This document shows positions 16,952 to 25,785 of a DNA stretch of 64,000 nucleotides, in pieces. Made by a program: the position numbers and the translations under genes. Source of the DNA: Paraburkholderia caffeinilytica (lineage in GTDB: Bacteria > Pseudomonadota > Gammaproteobacteria > Burkholderiales > Burkholderiaceae); the NCBI RefSeq assembly GCF_003368325.1, contig NZ_CP031467.1, positions 2,790,001 to 2,854,000 on the forward strand, written 5' to 3'. Each line of letters opens with the position of its first letter. The first letter of the stretch is position 1. The notes beneath the pieces are model-generated. The model had not been told where the DNA came from. It made no database searches and saw nothing but the letters and a program-made list of their open reading frames with translations.

Positions 16952-17101
16952 TCAGTAGTCACGACCGTGCTCATCGTCCCGGGTGAGACGATTCGACACA
17001 TTCGCCAGCAGCAGTGCGACCAGAATCGCGCCGATCGTGGCGAACAGAAACGCCCCGGCCATCGCGGCCAGCACCAGCATTGTCCATGCGAGGCCGTTCA
17101 T
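16952..17101 (-). CDS. Small single-pass membrane protein, 49 aa
   Basis: ATG at 17101-17099 has GGAG seven bases upstream, and the frame ends with TGA at 16954-16952. The sequence starts MNGLAWTMLVLAAMAGAFLF and continues through a hydrophobic stretch to LLLANVSNRLTRDDEHGRDY, so residues ~5-34 make one or two tight membrane spans and the tail is charged. It is 88 bp upstream of gmm on the same strand and could be cotranscribed. No family recognised. Reality is supported by the ribosome site, the clean hydrophobic/charged layout and the match to the gap between genes. Confidence 0.65.
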   Translation of the reverse strand: MNGLAWTMLVLAAMAGAFLFATIGAILVALLLANVSNRLTRDDEHGRDY

Positions 17102-17287
17102 GTCTCGGCTCCAGCGCGTCGATATGCGTGCGATCCAGCATTCGCCTGGATTCTACGTGCGCCAACAACGCGCTGCCCTGTCACATCACGCCGAAGTATC
17201 GGCACATCGCGACAGGGTGCGGTGGCGGCCGATGCGGCCGCGGCGGCCACCACGCGCGCCGTGCGCGGCACATCCGGAGAGACGCAT

Positions 17288-19600
17288 TCAGCGAGGTGCG
17301 TAGCCCTCCGGCGTCGTGACCGAGTCCTTGAACACGCCGGCGTTGGCGGAGACCACATAAATGGGCGCCGGCGACAGCTTGAGACTCGCGACACCGTCGC
17401 GATACGGCAAGCTCGATGCGTTGCCCATCATGTCGAACACGGTCACTTCGCCCGACGTCCCGGGCGTGTCGACACGCAGACGATAGTCCGCGCTCTGGCT
17501 CGCGCTGAAGCCGGTTTTGGCGTTCCATGCGTCGTTGTCATGCATCCACAACGCGGTCACGATCTTGCCGCCGCCGAGCCGGCGGAACGCGTACGCGTAG
17601 ACGCCTTTCGGTAAATCCTTGAGCGGCCCGAGCGTATCCGTTCCGTCGACGAGCCGCGTCATCGCGGCCACTGCGAGCGCGGCCGGCTTGGGGCTGATGC
17701 GAGCGGCGCCGTACGCGCCATTCGGGTGATCGAGTTCGAAAAAAACACCATAGCCGGGCGCGGCGTCCGGCATGTCCGCGAGGTAGAACACATAGGTCAT
17801 GTCCGCGCCTTCGCCGAGCAGGATGAGATGCGTGCGCGCCACGACCGCTGCTTGCGCATACAGCACGTTCGCGCCCGGATAGTTCTTGCCATACGCCGCG
17901 CCGATGTCGTAGCTGATGCCAGTCTCGGTGACGAATAGCGGCGCGCCGGGTTTCAGGTACTGGTGCAGCTCGTGGCGCAGCGCGCGCATCGCGGCGGGCA
18001 GCGCGCCCGGCACGGTGCCCTGGTTGCCTGGGTCGGCCACGCGCTCGGGAGGGTGCGACGGCGTCGTGCCGATGTCGTAATAGCCGTGAATCGTCATACC
18101 GTCCATATAGCGGCCGATCCCGAGCGGACCGAGACGGCGCATCCACGTGACATTCGCCTGCACCGAGGCATACGTCACGCCCATCACCACGGCATGCGGG
18201 TCCGTCTGATGAATGCCCTCCCAGACAGCCTTATACATCGCGACGAAATTCGCGTCGGTATCGCGCCACGGCAGGCCGCCGTCGGCGTCCGGTTCCCACG
18301 TCACCTGATAGTAGTTGTCGCGCTGTTTGGGGAAGTAGGTCATCCGCGTGCGGTTGGACTCGGCGCCGACTTTGGCCATGTAGTCCTTCATCTGCGCGAG
18401 CGAGGTCGGTGCGTAGCTGTGCGTCTCCTTGCCGGTCGGGCTTGCCCACTGAGGAATGCCGTCGAGCTGGATCAGGCGCATGATGTCGCCGCGCCGGAAA
18501 TAGGGGAGCAGCTGCTTGTTCGCAGGATCGAAGGTGCCCGCGTTTTTCGGCTCCTCCATGTACCAGTTGCGGTTGTCGTTCGCCCATGACAGACCGAGCG
18601 CGGTATAGACGGGCCGATAGCCGTCGCCGTCGCAACAGTGCTGTCCGGGTGCGAGGTAGGCGGTGCCCTGTCCGCCGAATCGATGCAGATCTTCGTAGGG
18701 AAAGCGAACGGCTGGCAACGCAGCGGAGGTGTCGGGCAGTATGCCGAAAGTGGCGATGCCCGCAGGACGTGTGCCGCGCGATTCGAGCTGACCGTGGGCG
18801 CGTTCCAGCGTGGCGGAGACGGCGAAGTAGCCGGCAACGGTCGACGCGCAATTGAGGGTCGACAGCGTGGCGCCCGCCGCAACGGGAAAGCGGCCGCTGG
18901 CACGCGCGGTATTCCAGCTGTCGCGGATCTGCCAGTTGAGCGTGTCGTTTTGCGTCGGACGTGTTGTGAAGACGAGCGCGAAAGGTTTGTCCACGGCGAA
19001 CAGGCGCGTGCCGTCGCCAGGCGTGTCCGCTTCCAGCAGATCGCCGTTTGCGGGCGCACGCGTTTGTGAGGACGGCGCGGCGCAGCGCAGGCCCTGTCCG
19101 GGCGGCGCTTTCAAGGAAGTGGGCACCGTTGCCGCGGATTCTGGCGCGGGGGCCGTCGCAGTGTCCTTGTTAGCCGAGGCCGGCGCTGCAGCGGTGTTCC
19201 GGGCCGCCGCGCTCGAATCAGCCGCGCTCTGCGCAACCGCGCAACGCTTTTCCACACCGGGTGCCGGATCGCCGAACACACCGTTGTTGCAATCGGCGCT
19301 GTTAGAAAACGTCTTGATGACATGTTGCTCGACCGTGCCGTACAGCACGTCGCGTGTACCGCTGAACTGGCAGGTGCCGTATTCCGCCGCGCAGGGCGCC
19401 CACTTTCGGCCGTCAATCGTCAGATCGGCATTGCTCGCGCTGTCAGGACCGGCCGAACCCGCTGCTGCACCATACGAGGAGGTTGTCAGGATGCCCAGCA
19501 CGATCAATGCCGCCGCGGAGGTGGCGCGCAGCACTAACCCGTGGACACCAGAGGCGCCGGCGAGTGATGGCGGCGCGCGATATTCGCGAACATCAGACAT
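17288..19600 (-). CDS. Secreted glycoside hydrolase (clan GH-A-like), paralogue of the 10145 gene, with extra Cys-rich N-domain
   Basis: 770 residues from ATG 19600 (MSDVREYRAPP), supported by GGGGAA upstream; the frame to 19729 is not used. An N-terminal hydrophobic segment (LIVLGILTTSSYGAAA) acts as signal or anchor. Next is a Cys-rich domain (WAPCAAEYGTCQFSGTRDV, ADCNNGVFGDPAPGVEK) seen in other secreted bacterial carbohydrate enzymes and absent from the paralogue. The catalytic Glu candidates are Glu436 (VTWEPD) and Glu559 (VTETGISYD). The central and C-terminal parts match the 10145-12088 enzyme. It probably cleaves or remodels the locus polymer at the cell surface. The family number cannot be fixed here. 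Confidence 0.75.
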   Translation of the reverse strand: MSDVREYRAPPSLAGASGVHGLVLRATSAAALIVLGILTTSSYGAAAGSAGPDSASNADLTIDGRKWAPCAAEYGTCQFSGTRDVLYGTVEQHVIKTFSNSADCNNGVFGDPAPGVEKRCAVAQSAADSSAAARNTAAAPASANKDTATAPAPESAATVPTSLKAPPGQGLRCAAPSSQTRAPANGDLLEADTPGDGTRLFAVDKPFALVFTTRPTQNDTLNWQIRDSWNTARASGRFPVAAGATLSTLNCASTVAGYFAVSATLERAHGQLESRGTRPAGIATFGILPDTSAALPAVRFPYEDLHRFGGQGTAYLAPGQHCCDGDGYRPVYTALGLSWANDNRNWYMEEPKNAGTFDPANKQLLPYFRRGDIMRLIQLDGIPQWASPTGKETHSYAPTSLAQMKDYMAKVGAESNRTRMTYFPKQRDNYYQVTWEPDADGGLPWRDTDANFVAMYKAVWEGIHQTDPHAVVMGVTYASVQANVTWMRRLGPLGIGRYMDGMTIHGYYDIGTTPSHPPERVADPGNQGTVPGALPAAMRALRHELHQYLKPGAPLFVTETGISYDIGAAYGKNYPGANVLYAQAAVVARTHLILLGEGADMTYVFYLADMPDAAPGYGVFFELDHPNGAYGAARISPKPAALAVAAMTRLVDGTDTLGPLKDLPKGVYAYAFRRLGGGKIVTALWMHDNDAWNAKTGFSASQSADYRLRVDTPGTSGEVTVFDMMGNASSLPYRDGVASLKLSPAPIYVVSANAGVFKDSVTTPEGYAPR

Positions 19601-20403
19601 ATGTTCCCCATGTCGTTCGACGATTGAGGTCGGGCACGTTCCTGCACCAAAGCGTCGCCGGATTGCTAGTTGACCAGGCCAGAGCCGCCTCAGGCTACCT
19701 CGTGTTGCAGAGTGTTGCGGAAACCACATAGGCTATTTCCGCAATTCGATGGCGTAAACGTACCGGCTCTCATCCGACAGAATCCGTCATTGGCCCGTCT
19801 ATTGCCCGGCGGAATAAAGGTGTCTTATTGCCGTGTTTCACGTCTGAAACATTAATCGTCATGTTTATATTCTCCAGATCGAGTAACAACAAATTAGATA
19901 ATTTTTTTCTCGCGAAAATTGCTTATATTGGATGCAGCTTTATATGTCCCTGCCGACCGAATATATTGTCAGAAGAAAGCCCTTCGGGCATCCGGTAAGA
20001 GTAAAGACTGGTGCAAGCAAGGGGCTGCCCTCATTCTGGCGATCTGGTGGAAAGAAGTCACTTCAAATCTGCGGAATGTCGGGCAGATCAAATTGCGACT
20101 CAAGCATTTCGAGTGGCGATTGTATGTGCATCAGCGCACAAAAAATCACATTAATCAGCAACTGGATTCGCGGAATGTAAATTCATTCATATGCGGAATC
20201 GGTATTCAATTCACTGAAAAAATAGTAGCGGAACAATTGTTCCGAAAATCACTGGCTGGCCACCCTGTTGAAACGCCAACATGTCTGCAGATTCGGTCAT
20301 GGCGGCTAAATGCTTGATTGCGGATGGCTATGATGCACTGCACAGAGCATCCCTCTGTGTGGGCGTTCAAGGTTGAAGAGTAGATCCGTTTTCTGGAGAG
20401 AGG
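19601..20403. other. Intergenic control region of the EPS locus
   Basis: About 800 bp, markedly AT-rich from ~19860 to 20240, including TAATTTTTTTCTCGCG and several A/T runs. It separates the divergent hydrolase and the AraC-type regulator. Frames such as 19919-20317 lack family signs and a ribosome site. A candidate operator is at 20341-20359, and GTAAACGTAC occurs at 19754-19763, also found at 41841-41850. Confidence 0.5.
20341..20359. promoter_or_regulatory. Inverted repeat upstream of the EPS regulator, candidate operator
   Basis: CACAGAG (20341-20347) and CTCTGTG (20353-20359) are exact reverse complements with a 5-nt spacer, 45 bp before the regulator start. Position suggests autoregulation or control by another factor. 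Confidence 0.4.
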
Positions 20404-21396
20404 ATGACTATGACCTGCGCGAGTCTCGAGTCTGCAATGTTGCGCTGGGTGCACGCACCGAACAAAGGTATGCGTCGCATCGCAGTCCTGATGTTCAACG
20501 ACTGCTCGCTGCAAGGCGCGGGCGTGGTTGCCGAGGTGTTCCAGGCGGCCAACGAACTGGCATCGTCCGGTTCGGGTGGCTGGTTGTATGACGTTTCCTT
20601 CCTGTCGGCCGACGGCGGCATGGTGACTTCGTCATCCGCACTGCGGGTCTGGACCGACGGGCTCGACGCCCGGCATTACGGCGGCTTCGACGCGTTGTAC
20701 GTTGCGGGCGGCAAAGGCGCATTCGCCGCAGCCGGCGACGAGCGGCTGATCGCCTGGTTACGGCGTGTTCGCCGCAATACCGGCATGATCCGGCCGATCG
20801 CGGAAGGGCGCGCGCTGCTTGAAGCGGCCTATGTGCCGGACGGCAAGGAAATCGGTGAATTCCGCCAGGCCCAGCCGATGGCGTCGCGCCAGACTGAGCA
20901 GAACGGCGATGCGGGCGACCGGCTTGAATCGATGAGAAGCGCGCTCGCCATGATCAAGCGCGATCTCGGCAGCGCGACCGCTCGCACGGTGGCCGAGCGC
21001 CTGCTCGCCGATTCGTGCTCGAACCTCGCACCGTTGCTCGGTGAAGACGGCGGTTTGAGCCCTGGCGACAAAGTGCGCGCGGCGGCCCGCTGGCTGCAAG
21101 AGAATTGCCAGCAATCGATTTCGATTGCCGATGCGGCGCAGTTCGCCGCGATGAGCGAGCGCAACTTCCTGCGCCGCTTCAAGATGGAAATGGGTATCAC
21201 GCCCTCGAGTTTCCTGTTGCATGAGCGCCTCGCGGTGACCTGCAGCCTGCTGACCGAGTCGGAATTGCCGGTGGACAAGATTGCGCGGCGCACCGGCATG
21301 GGTAACGGTGACCGCCTTGCGAAGGTTTTCCGCAAGCGGATGAGAATTTCCCCCACCGAGTTCCGGATTCAAAGCCGCCGAATGGTCGGCGGATAG
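20404..21396 (+). CDS. AraC-family regulator with GATase1/DJ-1-like N-domain, probable EPS regulator
   Basis: 330 residues; ATG 20404 (a second Met follows at 20410) with a GAGAGAGG stretch before it. Residues ~22-180 follow the DJ-1/PfpI-like sensor fold of GlxA-type regulators (RIAVLMFNDCSLQGAGVVAE, FDALYVAGGKGAFAAAGDE); the nucleophile elbow is not intact, so it is a sensor and not an enzyme. The C-terminus has two HTH units (ISIADAAQFAAMSERNFLRR, LPVDKIARRTGMGNGDRLAK). It lies 99 bp upstream of manC in the same direction and probably controls the EPS operon. Signal unknown. Confidence 0.85.
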   Translation: MTMTCASLESAMLRWVHAPNKGMRRIAVLMFNDCSLQGAGVVAEVFQAANELASSGSGGWLYDVSFLSADGGMVTSSSALRVWTDGLDARHYGGFDALYVAGGKGAFAAAGDERLIAWLRRVRRNTGMIRPIAEGRALLEAAYVPDGKEIGEFRQAQPMASRQTEQNGDAGDRLESMRSALAMIKRDLGSATARTVAERLLADSCSNLAPLLGEDGGLSPGDKVRAAARWLQENCQQSISIADAAQFAAMSERNFLRRFKMEMGITPSSFLLHERLAVTCSLLTESELPVDKIARRTGMGNGDRLAKVFRKRMRISPTEFRIQSRRMVGG

Positions 21397-21495
21397 CGCA
21401 CCGCGAACCGGCTGAACGCGGCCATCGCACCGTAGCTTCGTATCGTGCCGCGGTAATTATTTCCTCGATCTTGAACAATTATAAGGAATCCGAAA

Positions 21496-23085
21496 ATGTT
21501 GGATAAGGGACCTGTGAGTGTTGCATCGACGAACCCGGACGGCGCCAGTGCCGGCACTGCCGGTACGCATTGCGCGCGCATTGTCCCGGTCATTCTTGCC
21601 GGTGGCTCGGGCACGCGGCTGTGGCCGGTGTCGCGCGAAAACTATCCGAAGCAACTGATCGACGTGGTCGGCTCCGACTCGCTGCTCCAGGCGACCGCGC
21701 GCCGTATGGACGGCTTCCCTGCCGGCTGGAGCGTGGACGTGTCGCCGATCATCGTGTGCGGCGAAGAACACCGGTTCGTGATCGCTGAGCAGCTTCTGCA
21801 AAACGGCGTCGAAGCGCGTCTGATCGTCGAGCCTGCGCGGCGCGATACGGCGCCTGCGCTGACGCTCGCGGCGTCGCTCGCGTGCAGGGACGGTGACGAC
21901 GCGATTCTCATCGTGATGCCGGCCGACCATTCGATTGCGGATGTGCCCGCGCTGCAAGCTGCGCTGGAACATGCCGCCAGATACGCGGAACGGGGTTCGA
22001 TCGCCACGCTGGGCGTGCCGCCCACGCGCCCGGATACCGGCTTCGGCTATATCCGCGTTGGCGCGGAATTGCCCGATGGCGGCCATGCGATCGACGGCTT
22101 CGTCGAGAAGCCGGCCGAGGAAATTGCCGCGCAGTACGTCGCTGCGGGCATGTATTGGTGGAACGCGGGGATCTTTGTCGTGCGGGCGCGCGTGTGGCTC
22201 GATACGCTGAAACGCTTGCAGCCCGAGATGCACGCGGCCTGCGAACGTGCATTCGCAAACGGCCGCGCCGAAGGCGCGTATTTCCGTCCGCTGGCGGATG
22301 CCTTCCTGAGTTCACCCGCCGACTCGATCGACTATGCCGTGATGGAGCGTCTCACCGATGTGAGCGACGCGAATGCCTCGGACGAAAACACCGAGACAGC
22401 GCCGACGCGCGCCACCAGCCCTCAAGCGCCCGAGGCGAAGCCGTCCGGTGTCGTCGTGCGGCTCGACGCGGGCTGGTCGGATCTCGGTTCCTGGGACGCC
22501 GTCTGGGCCGCGATGGAGAAGGACGCCAACGGCAACGCCGGGCGCGGCCGCGTGACGTTCGAAGGCGCGGTGTCGAGCTATGCGCATTCAGAAGGCCGGC
22601 TCGTCGCCTGTGTCGGCACGACCAATGTGGTGGTCGTCGAAACGGCGGACGCCGTGCTGGTGGTCGACCGCTCGCACGTGCAGGACGTCAAGGGCCTGGT
22701 GTCGCGCATCAAGGCGCAGCACGCGCCCGAGGCCGATGCGCATCGCAAGGTGCGGCGCCCGTGGGGTTTCTACGATTCCATCGACCACGGTGAACGCTTC
22801 CAGGTGAAGCGCATCGTCGTCACGCCAGGCGCGAAGCTTTCGCTGCAACTGCATCACCACCGGGCTGAACACTGGGTCGTCGTGCGCGGCACGGCGCTCG
22901 TCACGCGTGGTGAAGAACAGTTCCTGCTGAGCGAAAACGAATCGACCTTCATTCCGCTCGGCACACGTCACCGGCTCGAGAACCCGGGGAAAGTCCCGCT
23001 CGAAATCATTGAAGTCCAGTCTGGCACGTATCTCGGTGAAGACGACATTGTGAGGTTCAACGACAACTACGGCCGCTGTCCGTGA
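21496..23085 (+). CDS. manC: Mannose-1-phosphate guanylyltransferase / mannose-6-phosphate isomerase
   Basis: 529 residues. The pyrophosphorylase signature VILAGGSGTRLWPVSR is at 33-48, followed by the Lys of YPKQL that contacts the phosphosugar. The type II isomerase domain occupies ~416-529 (RPWGFYDSIDHGERFQVK) with metal ligands in LQLHHHRAEHW and the closing FIPLGTRHRLEN. It makes GDP-mannose from mannose-1-P and GTP, and can make mannose-6-P from fructose-6-P. There is no phosphomannomutase gene in the window, so that step must be done elsewhere. First enzyme gene of the EPS operon, 55 bp before the priming transferase. Confidence 0.95.
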   Translation: MLDKGPVSVASTNPDGASAGTAGTHCARIVPVILAGGSGTRLWPVSRENYPKQLIDVVGSDSLLQATARRMDGFPAGWSVDVSPIIVCGEEHRFVIAEQLLQNGVEARLIVEPARRDTAPALTLAASLACRDGDDAILIVMPADHSIADVPALQAALEHAARYAERGSIATLGVPPTRPDTGFGYIRVGAELPDGGHAIDGFVEKPAEEIAAQYVAAGMYWWNAGIFVVRARVWLDTLKRLQPEMHAACERAFANGRAEGAYFRPLADAFLSSPADSIDYAVMERLTDVSDANASDENTETAPTRATSPQAPEAKPSGVVVRLDAGWSDLGSWDAVWAAMEKDANGNAGRGRVTFEGAVSSYAHSEGRLVACVGTTNVVVVETADAVLVVDRSHVQDVKGLVSRIKAQHAPEADAHRKVRRPWGFYDSIDHGERFQVKRIVVTPGAKLSLQLHHHRAEHWVVVRGTALVTRGEEQFLLSENESTFIPLGTRHRLENPGKVPLEIIEVQSGTYLGEDDIVRFNDNYGRCP

Positions 23086-23140
23086 CAGCGCCCTCAATCA
23101 TGTGCGGAAGAGAACGAACGGCAAAAACGAGGTAAGCAAA

Positions 23141-24526
23141 ATGCGCAAGTTCCAGGATTTGTTCGCGCGAATTATCGATGTCGCGTTGGTGCTCGCGGGT
23201 GCGGCGGTGGCGTCGCAGATCCGCTTTGATTACCTCGCTCAATCCGGGTTCTATTGGGCGCTCGTGATGTTTTCCGCCGCCTTCGCGCTGGCCATCTTTC
23301 CGGCGTTCGGCGTGTATGAATCGTGGCGCGGCCGTTCCAAGCTCTCGCTGGCCGGCCAGGTGTCGCTCGCGTGGCTGATGGTGCAGGCCAGTGCGCTTGT
23401 GCTGATGTATTCGCTGCACCGGATCGACTTCGTCTCGCGGCTGTGGTTCTCGTACTGGACGGCGATGACGGGCGGCATGCTGATTGCCTACCGGCTGATC
23501 ACGCATGCGGTGCTGGCGCGTGCGCGCAGTGCCGGCCTGAATTTGCATCAGGTTGCGATCGTCGGCAGCGGCTCGCAATGCGACGCGATTATCCGGCGGA
23601 TCGATTCGGACCCCGGCACAGGCTTTCGCGCCACGGCCGTCTATAACACGCGCCCGGACGTGTCTGCTGTGACCAGCGCACGGGTGCCTGTCTGCGAAAC
23701 GGTGGATGCGCTTGCCGACTACATTCGCACCAACGACGTGCACGAGCTGTGGCTGATGGTGTCGCTCGCGGAAGAGCCCCTGATCTGCAAGCTGATCAGC
23801 GAGTTTCGCGACGATCTGGTGAATATTCGCTTCATACCGGACGTGCGCAGCATTGCATTGTTCGATGGCAGCGGCGTGATCGATCTGCTCGGCGTGCCGG
23901 CGATCAACCTGGTTGCGTCGCCGCTGTCGGCCAGTTCGATGTTGAAGAAGGAAATCTTCGACCGCCTGTTCGCGGCGTCGGCCTTGATCGGCCTCGCGCC
24001 GCTCCTGCTCTGCATTGCGATTGCGGTGAAGCTTTCGTCGCGCGGCCCGGTTCTCTTCAAGCAGAAGCGCAAAGGCGCGGACGGCCGCGTATTCACGATC
24101 TACAAGTTCCGCTCGATGCGACTGCATGCCGAGCCGAAGGGCACGCTCATACAGGCGACGCGAGACGATCCGCGCGTCACGCGCGTCGGCGCATTTCTGC
24201 GCCGCACGAGCCTCGACGAACTGCCGCAATTTTTCAACGTGTTGCGTGGCGATATGTCGGTCGTCGGACCGCGTCCCCATGCACTCGAGCACGACGACCT
24301 CTATCAGAAAGTGGTTGCCGGCTACATCAATCGCTATCGGATCAAGCCGGGCATTACAGGCTGGGCGCAGATCAACGGCTTTCGTGGCGAAACCGACCGC
24401 ATCGAGAAGATGGAGCGTCGCGTCGAACATGACCTGTACTACCTGGGGCATTGGTCGTTCGCACTCGATATGCGGATTATCGGCGCGACGATTGTCGCCG
24501 GACTGGCGCATCGAAACGCTTACTGA
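23141..24526 (+). CDS. wcaJ: Undecaprenyl-phosphate glucose (hexose-1-P) phosphotransferase, WcaJ/BceB type
   Basis: 461 residues from ATG 23141 ([12 protein letters not shown]) with GAGGTAA upstream; the GTG at 23102 is rejected. N-terminal helices (~5 membrane segments) lead to a Rossmann-like CoA-binding-type central domain ([16 protein letters not shown]). The C-terminal bacterial sugar transferase domain begins after a last hydrophobic helix ([20 protein letters not shown]) and has [29 protein letters not shown] and KPGITGWAQ. It transfers hexose-1-phosphate to the lipid carrier and starts each EPS repeat. The length is close to E. coli WcaJ (464). The sugar is probably glucose by analogy. 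Confidence 0.93.
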   Translation: MRKFQDLFARIIDVALVLAGAAVASQIRFDYLAQSGFYWALVMFSAAFALAIFPAFGVYESWRGRSKLSLAGQVSLAWLMVQASALVLMYSLHRIDFVSRLWFSYWTAMTGGMLIAYRLITHAVLARARSAGLNLHQVAIVGSGSQCDAIIRRIDSDPGTGFRATAVYNTRPDVSAVTSARVPVCETVDALADYIRTNDVHELWLMVSLAEEPLICKLISEFRDDLVNIRFIPDVRSIALFDGSGVIDLLGVPAINLVASPLSASSMLKKEIFDRLFAASALIGLAPLLLCIAIAVKLSSRGPVLFKQKRKGADGRVFTIYKFRSMRLHAEPKGTLIQATRDDPRVTRVGAFLRRTSLDELPQFFNVLRGDMSVVGPRPHALEHDDLYQKVVAGYINRYRIKPGITGWAQINGFRGETDRIEKMERRVEHDLYYLGHWSFALDMRIIGATIVAGLAHRNAY

Positions 24527-24597
24527 GTACTAAGTAGTTAACAAGCACGCTAGGCGCTACCCCCTGAGGATAGTCCCTGGCGCTAGGAGGAAACACC

Positions 24598-25737
24598 ATG
24601 AGCTCGCTTGGCATACGGACGGGAAGTCTCGTGATTTTCACCGTGACAACGCTGCTTGCCGGATGCGGAGAAGTACCGGGTCAACGGATGGTCACCCCAG
24701 CCGCGATTCAGGACACGGGAGGGGACTACAGCACGGAGGCGGCGCAGCAGCAGCAAATACCGATTACCGATATCAACCTCGCGCTGCTGCGCAAGATGAA
24801 CGCGTCGCGGACGTCCGCGACGCTGCCGCCTGAGACGACCGCGCTGTTCGGCAAACCGACGGCGTACAAAGTCGGCCCGGGCGACGTGCTGCAGATCGTC
24901 GTATGGGACCACCCGGAACTTGCCGCCGCGCTTGGCCAGCCGGCGCAGAACGCGAAAACGTCGGATGCCGCGCCCGGCTTTCTGATCGACGAAAACGGCG
25001 ACGTGCAGTTTCCGTATGCAGGCACGGTGCATGTGGCCGGCAAAGACGTCGGGTCGATCCAGAAGGAGCTGCACAGGCGCCTGAGCGTCGTGTATCAGAA
25101 GCCTGAAGTGACGGTGCGGGTGGCCTCGTTCCGCAACGCGCAGGTCTATGTCGACGGTGAAGTGCGCACGCCCGGCGCGCAGTCGGTCACCGACATTCCG
25201 CTGTCGTTGACGAGCGTGATCAACCAGGGCGGCGGCTTCAGCCCGAATGCGGATCGCAGCCGCGTCGAGCTGATCCGCAACGGCGTGACGTATCCGCTCA
25301 ATGTGGACGATCTGATCAAGCGCGGCCGCAATCCGTCGGACATCTACCTGCAAGCGGGCGACATCGTACGCGTGGCCTCGCGGGAAGACAGCGGCGTCTA
25401 TGTGATGGGCGAAGTCAACAAGCCGGCGACGATTCTGCCGATGCGCAACGGCTCGCTGACGCTTTCGCAGGCCATTTCCGATAGCGGCAGCTTCGACTCG
25501 AACACGGCGGCGGCGCGGCAGTTGTTCGTGATCCGCAATTCGACCAGCGACTCGCCGCAGGTCTACCACCTCGATGCGACTTCGCCGGTGTCCATGGTGC
25601 TCGCCAATCAATTCGAGCTTCAACCGAAGGACGTCGTGTATGTCGGTCAAGGCGGCCTGGTCCGCTTCAACCGCGTGCTGAACCTGCTGCTGCCGGCAAT
25701 CAATGCCGCGGTGACGGGCGCGGTTCTTGCGAAATGA
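24598..25737 (+). CDS. wza: Outer-membrane polysaccharide export lipoprotein Wza
   Basis: 379 residues; AGGAGG precedes ATG 24598. The lipoprotein signal ends LLAGC (Cys23). The Poly_export domain starts at YKVGPGDVLQIVVWDHPEL and runs to TVRVASFRNAQVYVDGEV; two SLBB-type repeats follow (GAQSVTDIPLSLTSVINQGG, PATILPMRNGSLTLSQAI). The last ~20 residues form the membrane-spanning helix (RVLNLLLPAINAAVTGAVLA). An octamer makes the channel that lets the polymer out, in contact with Wzc. No wzb phosphatase gene lies between this gene and wzc, unlike in E. coli. Confidence 0.95.
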   Translation: MSSLGIRTGSLVIFTVTTLLAGCGEVPGQRMVTPAAIQDTGGDYSTEAAQQQQIPITDINLALLRKMNASRTSATLPPETTALFGKPTAYKVGPGDVLQIVVWDHPELAAALGQPAQNAKTSDAAPGFLIDENGDVQFPYAGTVHVAGKDVGSIQKELHRRLSVVYQKPEVTVRVASFRNAQVYVDGEVRTPGAQSVTDIPLSLTSVINQGGGFSPNADRSRVELIRNGVTYPLNVDDLIKRGRNPSDIYLQAGDIVRVASREDSGVYVMGEVNKPATILPMRNGSLTLSQAISDSGSFDSNTAAARQLFVIRNSTSDSPQVYHLDATSPVSMVLANQFELQPKDVVYVGQGGLVRFNRVLNLLLPAINAAVTGAVLAK

Positions 25738-25785
25738 CAACCGTGCAACGTGACCTGGCACCGCCGGGATTTGTTGGGTGAAAAA

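Noticed and set aside
16411..17001. Longer version of the Nudix hydrolase (196 aa)
   Set aside because: The AGGAG site and WcaH alignment place the start at 16863; the extension also overlaps the 49-aa gene.
19919..20317. 132-codon frame in the EPS control region
   Set aside because: Lies in AT-rich regulatory DNA, no ribosome site or domain.
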